64,000 nt of DNA, from positions 5,022,001-5,086,000 of the forward strand of contig NC_066269.1 of NCBI RefSeq assembly GCF_905404315.1. The letters are read 5' to 3'. The notes beneath the pieces were generated by a model. It searched no databases. It saw nothing but the letters and a program-made list of their open reading frames with translations, and was not told where the DNA came from. Positions 36,771-45,598 of the stretch are shown here, piece by piece. Origin of the DNA: Leptidea sinapis. Lineage: Eukaryota; Arthropoda; Insecta; Lepidoptera; Pieridae. The stretch's first letter is position 1, and each line of letters begins with the position of its first letter. The translations under genes were made by a program, and so were the position numbers.

Positions 36771-37656
36771 TTATTCATTTATTTCAATATTTCTTCTCGC
36801 CAGGTGCTTTTTCCTTATTTCATTTACAGCATTGCTCATACGGATTGCTATTTGAGGAGTCAGCATCTATGAATAAAGAAAACATCAAATTAACAATTTC
36901 AACATTTTATTTGAGAGAGAAAATTGAAAACATGTTGGTTCACTGTTTAAAATGTATTTTACATATAAGTTGGGTAATTTACAGTAAAGTTGTTTAACAA
37001 AATTTAGAGGCAACTTTATGAGCAACTTGATGATATAAATGAAAAATAATAAAATACCCGTACAGACAATACTGAGGTCAAAAGAGACAAAAATATTGAA
37101 TTTTTACTAATAAGTACCTGTACAATGTTTATATAAAAAACAGGTTGATCAACCCATTGTACACTTCCAAATAGTTGTACAGTATTTGGCATCACTAAAG
37201 AAGGTAGGGGCTTTTTTAAGTAAGTGGTCGAAATGCGAACTTTGTGTTTCTGGTCTTTTGTGTTGGTGTCCATCTAGAAAAGCAAAGCCTTTAGTCAAAA
37301 TCACTGTTTTTAATATCTATAGGTTAATTTGAAACAAATATGTATCAAAATAAAATTTATTTTGCTTACCTCTTTTAGATAATAATGCCCATTTTTGCTT
37401 TCCAAAATTCCAATTGTTCGACATTTAAAAGGTTCATCCCTTTTATTACTAATTTTTGCAATTAAAGAATTCACGTTTTTGTTCGAATAGTGGTCATCCT
37501 GCAGACATAAAATATATTCGCTTTTTGTATTTTTTATTTAAAGTATTCATCATGTATTAATGGGTAATTATTTACAGTAGGTGTTTGTTGAGAAAACTGT
37601 TTAATTCGGTACGAAAATAGTTTATTATTATCATCGCTGTCAATTGCGTCAGACAT
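36771..37656 (-). CDS. small OB-fold protein, TEN1-like (CST complex subunit)
   Basis: Four minus-strand exons reconstructed by hand: 37656-37576, 37498-37370, 37273-37118 and 36866-36771. All junctions are GT/AG and phase 0, giving 153 residues with exons of 27, 43, 52 and 31 codons before the stop. The core FKCRTIGILESKNGHYYLKE, then HKVRISTTYLKK, VMPNTVQLFGSVQW and PVFYINIVQ, has the strand-turn pattern of an OB fold. It follows animal TEN1 segment by segment (RTxG, a VxxxTxxL strand, the LxGxxQ strand and a C-terminal helix, here IRMSNAVNEIRKKHL). TEN1 binds STN1 and CTC1 to control telomere C-strand fill-in. The assignment is inferred from pattern; another small OB protein such as RPA3 or RMI2 is possible. 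A minus-strand AATAAA lies at 36731-36726. The gene model is much firmer than the name. Confidence 0.6.
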
Positions 37657-37689
37657 TATGACTATAAGCATAGAGTAACATAATATGAG

Positions 37690-38820
37690 GGTAATAGGGG
37701 TGAGACGTATTTATCGTCACAGGTATTAAAATATCACCGGTTGTCACTGTGACAAGATATCAAAAATAACAATGACAAGTATTAGGAGTATTTTGTAACA
37801 ACTAGTATTTTATAACACCTAGTATTTTAGTAACGACTGTTATTTGAGTAACACCTGTTATTGAACAAGTATTTGATAACAACTAGTATTTTAGTAACAA
37901 CTGTTACTGAACAAGTATTTAATAACAGCTAGTATTTTAGTAGCAACTGATATTTGAGTAATACTTGTTATTGAACAAATATTTAGGAGTATTTAGTAAG
38001 TATTTTTTTAACAGTATTTTGATACAGCTATAATTGTGTGATTTGTAGGTCTGTTATATTATTTTTAATTCAATGGGTAATAAAATAGTTATGGTTCAAC
38101 TATTCTTTTAAAATATGTGGGATAAGAAAAACCCTGTTTACTTTTATTATTTACTGAATATTTTTCTTTTAGACACATTTGTAAATAATAGATACATCAC
38201 TTTCATACATTTATTTAACATACTATTGTTAACCTAATTAAAATATTGAAGTAAATTTCAAATGGAAGACCCTGTCTCTGATATCATTTTTCGTAATCGT
38301 ATTTATTCACAGTTATATTGTGCAGGAAAATACGGCTCACCTCTTCGAAAGAAAAAATCTATATTTGTAATTTGATAGTACCTACTGAATAACATATTTT
38401 TATGATGTTTATTTCTACTTTATTGTTGAATTATTCGTATGATAAGGGCACATTTTAATTGTGTACTAGGTAAGGATCACTGTTTAAGCATAGGTAGTAT
38501 TGAAACATAATGAATACGAAAGTATAATGATTATTTTTATTACATCAAAACTATAAAAATAATTAATAGGTCTGTACAGCTTTACCTAAACAGAACTTTT
38601 GAAATTCGAAGTTACCACAAGAGAAAGTAATATGTAATACGTATAGATGGCGCTAACAAGTAACACCAAACAACGAAAAATATACGCCTCACTACAGTAG
38701 CTAGTATATTATCACAGATAGTATTAAAATAACAGCTAGTATTTTGTAACAGGTATTTGTCGCTGTTACTTTTGAGTCACAGTCACCGTCATACCTAGTA
38801 TTGCATTTTGCCTAGTACGT
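37690..38820. repeat. clusters of degenerate short repeats (ACTAGTATTTTAGTAACA type)
   Basis: From 37780 to 38030 words such as AACAACTAGTATTTTAGTAA, AACACCTGTTATTGAACAAG and AACAGCTAGTATTTTAGTAG recur over ten times with drift. A smaller cluster with the same words is at 38700-38760. A GTCACTGTGAC palindrome is at the left edge and GTCACAGTCACCGTC at the right. Paired clusters of short sites near two ends resemble the subterminal transposase-binding sites of some DNA transposons, but I see no clear terminal inverted repeat. Confidence 0.5.
38262..38366 (+). CDS. possible orphan first exon
   Basis: An ATG opens 35 codons (MEDPVSDIIFRNRIYSQLYC, then a basic KYGSPLRKKK run) and stops at a GTAATT donor in phase 0. 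The sequence looks more protein-like than its flanks, but I recognise no family. It lies between the two clusters of short repeats and may belong to a mobile element. Its phase does not match the candidate terminal exon at 41408 in the frame I favour there. Weak call. Confidence 0.18.
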
Positions 38821-38947
38821 TTAAACTCTAGAGGGTAAGTATTACTGTTCTAATTATTACATTGGCTGAATGCGCATACTGTGCAGTGCCAAAGAAAAAC
38901 AAAAAAATAAAAGAAAAAATACGTGTGGCACTCGGGAACTGCCACGG

Positions 38948-40040
38948 TAAAGCTATTGCATAGCATTTTTTATCAACTTATGCAATTATAATTATTATTT
39001 ATTTATTTTATTTATGCGGTAGTTTTTTTTTCTTTGGTATTAATACAAGTTACACGTTTTGACCGTGGTGACCGATAAGAAAACTATTTTTTTTTTCTTT
39101 TATTAAATAAATAAGAAGTTAATATTGTTCAAAATATTTTTATTATCTTACAATACATGTAGGTTATTCAGGAATATTTATCATTGAAACTATAGGTTTA
39201 TGGTAACTGAAATAAGAAACATAAGTTTCAGACTTGATATCTTCTAAATATCTGGAAAATACCGCGTCAATGGTGGTCCCATATTTTGTTGTGGATTGTT
39301 GTGGATCATTATTCATTTTCAAATTCAATATTTTCGAAAGAAAAGTTGTCAACCGCTCTGATTTTTTATCAGCAAAGTTGATGTTGAAATCGCCAGCCAA
39401 AATAAGTGGAAATTTATTACCATTTGTACCAAGTATTTTCGACCCTTCTTCAGTGTATTCCAGTTGCTCGGATTATTTTTGGATACACTAAGTGATCCAA
39501 AAAAGTGAAAAGAAACTGATAAATTTATTTATCGTAGTTTTATATTTTAACACAAGATGGCACTCGTTTCCCATTGAATGGACCACAACTGTCGACTGAC
39601 ACATTTTCATATTATTAATATTTCAAAAACAACAAAAAAATAAAGAAGTAATAATATTGAGGTTATTTTTGATAAAATTAATTTTAAAAAAAAGCAAACG
39701 GGAAGTGAGTAAAATTTAACTAGCAAGATTTGATTACAGACAGACAACGGGACAGGTGAAACTAAATAAAAAGGCTTGTCATAATAAAAAATAAATAAAA
39801 AAACGTGATAAAAAAATAAAGAAATAAAAAAAAACCAAGACGGCTCGAACCTGGGACCTTCTGCACAAAAAGCATACGTGATAACCGCTGTTCCATGGCA
39901 ACTGTAACGACCGTGGCGAAATATCTACATACATACATACATATACATCTAGTGGGGGGTGTTAGGTTATTTTCGTTACGGACTTTCTGGATTCGGTCCC
40001 CACGCTCAAGGCCCGCGATAGAAGCTATGCAATAGCTTTA
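38948..40040. mobile_element. repeat bounded by 17-bp perfect inverted repeats, with endonuclease-domain fragment
   Basis: TAAAGCTATTGCATAGC at 38948-38964 is exactly inverse to 40024-40040. Between them, minus-strand 39400-39164 encodes AGDFNINFADKKSERL and later YVSYFSYHKPI, the end of an exonuclease-endonuclease-phosphatase domain of the kind carried by LINEs and some Helitrons; the catalytic GDFN motif is visible. A tRNA-like SINE head and A-rich tracts lie in the right part. A composite relic, probably several insertions. Confidence 0.5.
39836..39905 (-). mobile_element. tRNA-derived SINE head
   Basis: On the minus strand GGTCCCAGGTTCGAGCC contains a B box, preceded by AACAGCGGTTATCACGT in the A-box position. 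An A-rich tract lies on its downstream side. Similar to common insect tRNA-derived SINEs; no full cloverleaf is required or seen. Confidence 0.55.
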
Positions 40041-40279
40041 TAAATTATTACATAATTATAGGTCGGGGCTATGTGCAGGATGGGTGACGAGTTGTACTTT
40101 AAAATGACTTAGTTTTGTTGGCCGTGTGTGAAGAAGCGTTGTCGCCAACTTTTTTTAATACCCTGGGAAAACAAACGGTAGAATACTACTTTCCACATCT
40201 TCAAGTGGAATTGTGCAGATGGGACCCGTAGCTGAGAAAAAAAATGCGATAATTTTTTTACCAACGTTTCTCGCCTGCC

Positions 40280-40830
40280 TCACTTTTGTTGGCCTGTTCT
40301 CATTTTCAAACACCCATTTACAAGATTGCTGATTTTTTCGGGTTCAAAACAATAAATAACGTTACACGTTTCGTCATAAACAGCATTAGAATGTCCGTGG
40401 TCGTAGTTCATTGACATCTGTGAGCACCATTCCACGCGAGCCCGCTTCTGCTCAGCTGTCAGATCATGAGGCATACAACGATAACAAAGTTTCCGAACTT
40501 TCAATACTTCGTGTAAAATTTTCTGAATTTCGCTCATACCAATCCCCAATAGTCCCCGAATTGTCTCATACGTAATCCGCGGGTTTTCTTCAATTAGCCG
40601 CTTTCGTTGACGGCAGTCGAAAGCCGCCCTTCACGAAATTTGTCATGTAAACAAACCCGACCTCTCTCAAATTCAGCACACCATCGCCTCACGGTGCTCA
40701 AGCAAGGTGCTTCTCTCCCAAAAGCATTTTGGAGACGAGCAGCACAGTCTTGCGAAGATGAAACTTTTAAAATCATATAAAATCATCACTCTAAAATCTT
40801 TTCGACTTAATTCAATTTTCATTGCGTACG
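40280..40830 (-). mobile_element. mariner transposase relic
   Basis: Minus-strand pieces read FRVMILYDFKS, CAARLQNAFGREAPCLSTVR with RRWCAEFERGR, then GIGMSEIQKILHEVLKVRKL and LTAEQKRARVEWCSQM, in the order of a mariner transposase from its helix-turn-helix start through the linker. The GDET catalytic region is damaged (VYDETCNVIYCFEPEK) and frames shift between pieces. The C-terminal part with the other catalytic residues is absent. A dead copy. Confidence 0.85.
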
Positions 40831-41407
40831 TAGAACTCAGCCTGGCGCAACTCTCTAATAATCTCGAATATGTATGGTATTGCGTTAAAAATAATGGCGG
40901 CAAACGCTGTCTCGCTCTAACATATATTCGACTCTTTTGTTTGTTTTGGATTAAATGTCATGTGACTGTTAACAATTTTTGTTACGAATTTTCGTTTTCT
41001 TTTATTCGTGTATTATTCAGGGTAATGTGCTTAATTATTTATATAATAAATGTTCAAGACTTTATAAGCTATACCATGTAATAATAAATGTGTAAAATAT
41101 ATGGTTTAAAATCTGGCTGGTCAGATGGGAGTAAGAGAATTTTCATGGCTAAATTCTTAATTAAATAAAAATTATAATATTATAATCTATCTGAAGTGAC
41201 ACTTTTTTATCGATTGTCGATATTTTATTTTAAATTATTATTAAATTTATTTAATTTTACGGTATGTATATTTTTGATAAATAAGTTTATTACCTTTTAA
41301 ATCCCCTTTATTATATTATATTGTGGTTATGATGTACAAAAAAAATATTTAAAGCCTAAACTAGGATTAACTAACTTCTGCTAATATGTATTCTGTTATA
41401 ATTTCAG

Positions 41408-41505
41408 ATTCAGGACCCTCGCCTACGACTTTATTGCAACATCTGAAAAACGAATACCAAAGACTGTCTAAACCGAAACTACAACGCAAAACAAAACTAA
41501 AATAA
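41408..41505 (+). CDS. possible terminal exon of an unidentified gene
   Basis: Follows a TATAATTTCAG acceptor. If entered in phase 1 it encodes SGPSPTTLLQHLKNEYQRLS, then a basic Lys-rich tail and TAA, directly overlapped by AATAAAA. The peptide has a helical, basic C-terminus look, and the poly(A) signal placement is natural. I could not find its upstream exons among the intervening repeats and recognise no family. Other phases give shorter, less protein-like ends. Confidence 0.3.
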
Positions 41506-43750
41506 AATATTAATTATGTTAATTGTTTTTTCTTTGAGATAACTAAAACGTATCCCTTAGTTTAAACTAGTTAGACTTTGCTTAGGTCAATATTAAAATT
41601 AACAAAAGAGACCAGATTTTTTTATTACTAAGAAGGTTGCAACGTTTAAAAAAATATAACACAATAAAAGTTTTTTAAATATAATAAATAAATACAGTTC
41701 TTTGAATTACAAACAAAAACATAATAAAAAATAATATAATATTCGAAAATTAAATAGTTCTGATTAGCTAGAAGTGCAAAACTTTTAGTGTGCCCCATGT
41801 ATTATAGATAGAAGAAAATGGAGGCATAATGTCTCGTTTTCTAGATCATAACCAAGCTTGTGAATATATAGGTATACCAAATAGTTGCATATATAGTTGG
41901 TTTTGTGGTGAGCTCTCTGTCACCATTTAAAATGCCCCATGCATTTCCGGTTCATGCATTCAATATACGATAATTTATATTTATACAGTATATGCTATAT
42001 TGCTTTTTATGAAATAATTTATCATATTTAAACTACTCTATTTGATTGAAAAGAGTGGCCGTTAAGTTTCGTGTATGTTCTTCTTACGAGCAGAACTTTT
42101 TCGAACATAATATGGTAAATTCAGTAATTTAAAAGAAATATTTATAGTGACTATTGAAAGGGCTTAGCTTAAGCATAATTGAATAAAGTTTATTTGACTT
42201 TGAATACGTATAACATCATGTGGCGTCGTACATGTTATTCCCAGTAGGCCTACTCCACAGACATCTTACCGATGAGTAATCCTCGACTGAATCATATTTT
42301 CAATCAGTTATTAGCTCGCTATTCTATTCTTCTTTTCTTCGATGGTCCAGGCTGTGGCTCAGAATGTAATTGAACGTTGAATGTGAAGGTTTGGGGAATG
42401 ACAGGAGTTAAAATTGGAGTTAAAATTGGAGTCATGATTGGAAGTTCATTTTCAAATCTATTTTCTTTAAGTTATTTCCATTATGTTCTTGCATGTTTCG
42501 CTTGAACAATAGAAGCATCTATAGAGCATTTCAGGTCTGCTTTTCTGCAGCCACGCTTCCTTCCACAATTTATTTTGCATCTACAGAAAATTAATTTCAT
42601 GAGATCAGGGGTTGCTGGAGGCTTGGAAGCTTGTATAGGCATCCAAATGTTTGCATGCATTTTCCAGCCCCAATCTTCAGAATTATGATCTGATTAACCC
42701 GGTGATATACTTTTAGACTGTGAAAACGAGTCGTAGCAGGCAGATGTTCATTTGTCCCCAAACGGTAACTAACATTAACATTCTCGAAAATGTACCTACT
42801 CTTCTTAGAAATTACAATAAGAAACAATAATTTGGTAAGTTCTATAGAAAGGGAAACAGTTAGGAATGAATAAGTAAAGTTGTTAAGAGATATCGAAACT
42901 TTGTTTGCACCCTTTTTCCAAGATGGCGGCCGAGGGACAAGGGCGGCAACCCCAAAAACTTGGCGTTAAGTTTTTTTGACCCCCCCATGTCATTGACATA
43001 TTGACACATGTCCCAAAAATAAAATTGCGTCCCCTAAAAAATGCAAAGCTCATGTAATATTTCAATGGACTCACACGAAAAATAAATTAAGAAATTGCTA
43101 TAAACACTTGTTTCAAGCACTCACCCACCGCGCTATAACATTATCCTAAATATTTATTCAATTTACTCTTAGTTGTCACGAGAATATTATTTAAATATTC
43201 TCTGCGTCTACCAGACACATGAACGTGCAACGTATCATAGATAATACACGTCTTATATATATAGTCTATGTGTAGGTGTTACTCTAGTACAAATAAAGGT
43301 ACTCTGTGGTGTTTAGGAAACGTAGACTCTGTTTCATGAAAAAAGTCCCGTCGGTATGGCGCTACTGTCGCAAAATAAAATTACTTGAGTTTTAATATAT
43401 TTTCTATCTTACCTCTTTTTACAGAAACAATATCAGATTAAGATACATATTTAATTGATTTCCTACTTTAATAGTCTGCTCCTACTTCCAATGTTGATTT
43501 TTACCTTTTAGTAGGTACACTACTCGCCGCGGGACTTCTTAGATGAAACAGTCTAGTGTTTAAATTCTCTTTGCTCGTTAGAGTAAATATCAGAGGATGT
43601 AAATACAGCGTAATATTAAATATGTTCCTCGGTGTTTCTTTCTTTACTGTTTTGTAGAATTACTATTTACTGTGGTAGTGTATGTTGTTCAGTAAACTTT
43701 TAACCTTTGTACATATAGTATAAACCAAGAACTTTTTAAATTAAAACAAG
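41506..43750. other. intergenic with faint transposon traces
   Basis: No gene seen. Minus strand 42600-42515 encodes a Cys-rich CKINCGRKRGCRKADLKC motif of a type I associate with insect transposon proteins. 42915-42990 is GC-rich with CCAAGATGGCGGCCGAG, a YY1/Pho-like site. The last 300 bases are presumably the NUDCD1 promoter and leader, with no diagnostic core element. Confidence 0.4.
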
Positions 43751-45569
43751 ATGACCTCAAACTTGGTGGAACTACGTCCGAATCGGAGACTTTTAGACCA
43801 TGGATTCGAAGGATATAAATTGAACTTAAACAGTCTTCCACAACACCGTTTTAATCTACAATCTGACGTGGATAGATTATATCCAGATGATATTCAGTAC
43901 TCCTTCATTCACGCAAAATTATTTGCACTGCAGAATCACTTAGTTCCCGACTTGTGGGATCATGCGTTTAATTTCTATTATATTGATAAAAACCAACAAG
44001 TACGGAATATAACATTTGAAAATATAAATAATACAATCCAACAGGCAATTGTGTATGATGTTCCTGCTTCTGAGGAAAGGAAATCTGGTAATTTTAATTT
44101 ATGTCTGCAATTTCCTTCAAGTCACTTGGCGGTCATCAGTGATGGTAGAGGTTACTTACATATTGTAGACACTGGTACAAGGAATAAACCAGCAACAGAA
44201 AAATCACAGTGGCAGACAATACATTCTACATTAGCTTTGGAAGGAAAATATTTTGTAATAGTAGATACAAGAGTTCAAGACACAGATTGTAAGGAGGTAC
44301 TTCATTGTCTTCTTCAATCTGTTGAACAGAATGAAAAACATTTCAATTCAGTTTTAACTTGGATTACATTGGAGAATGAAGGGCAGGGTTGGAAACAAGT
44401 CGCTACAAGACAAATTCAAGGAAAAGGCATTGTTCACTATGCTGCTTTTGAAGTTGGTTGTACTGCAATTTACATTGCTTCTGATAACTTATTTAAATTC
44501 ACATCAGATTCAGAGAGAGATATTATAATGCCAAGTAAAGAACAACCCAGACAGATTATATATACATGGCTGCAGACAGCTGAGGATATTACCATAACTT
44601 TACAGCTTGAAAACAAATTTAATAAAAACCTCTTACATGTCAATGTAACTCCATTAACAATCAAAGTTAGCTATGCTGGAAAAGATTTTGTAAATGGCAA
44701 GTTGAGTCATAAAGTTGACAGTGAACTAACAACATGGAATGTTCAGGATAATGGACAAGTTGATGTTTTAATAACAAAAGCTGAAAGTATGCTTTGGGAT
44801 GGTTTAATAGAAGGAGGAGACTCTAATGGAGAACAGATAATGGATGCCACTTTAGTAGAAGATACTCACAGACGACTTGCACATTTATGTTCAGAAACAG
44901 AAGTGACTGACAAGTCCGTTATTGCACTTTCAACTCAAGAGTTGGAAGAATGTGATGCAGCTTCAGAGGAAGATACTGTTTTGGGTAAGTCAACAAATGG
45001 TTGTTTATGTACATACATACACACATTTGAAATAATTGTATTGTATTCATAATAATAATAATCTTACTTTTTCAGTTCGCTTGGATGCTACTCATCATAT
45101 GGTAACACACAGAGTACCACTTAGTGTGCATCAATATTTATTCACTCAACAGCTGGAAATACAGCAAGCACCAGCATTGTGCCTAAGACATGATGTAGAC
45201 GCTTGCATCTGGCAGCCTTATCCACAACTTGTCAACTCTGACAGCTGGCCAATTAAACATCACGGTACTTTAATGGCATTTGGTTATGTACAATCATCAA
45301 AACAAAATCGTAAATTCATTACATGTCCAGCAAACTTTAGCTATGCTGTAGTGAGTGAAGCCACAAGGCATATTTTCATATATAAAAATACAGCAAACAC
45401 TGATTGTCAATTAAGAAAACGTACAGAAGGTACCATGAAAAGTGTTAAAGTAGGACAGCAGAATGTTATTAATGTTGAGAAGAATGGCGAAGTGTTAGGT
45501 ATTAATGCGACAAATGAATATTTATTTGTATTGACACAGAGTGTTTTTCTTGCAATTGAAGTACAGTAA
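43751..45569 (+). CDS. NUDCD1: NUDCD1 (NudC domain-containing protein 1)
   Basis: Two coding exons, 43751-44984 and 45076-45569, joined at a GTAAGT donor and TTTTTCAG acceptor in phase 1, give 575 residues against 583 in human NUDCD1. The protein is a CS-domain co-chaperone; the human protein works with Hsp90 and associates with the helicase DHX15. The N-terminal 265 residues fit the beta-propeller-like part, starting LVELRPNRRLLDHGFEGYKL. The CS domain is at about 270-355 (YTWLQTAEDITITLQL, with WDGLIEGGD at its end), and a second propeller segment follows in exon 2. The start ATG has a favourable AAG context. The stop codon is overlapped by an AATAAA signal, so the 3' UTR should be very short. 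Both exons are intact. Confidence 0.93.
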
Positions 45570-45598
45570 ATAAAAGTACATGTCACAAATAGTTATTT

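Noticed and set aside
37780..38030. CRISPR-like array
   Set aside because: Repeat words drift in sequence and spacing, there are no constant repeats with unique spacers, and the genome is eukaryotic.
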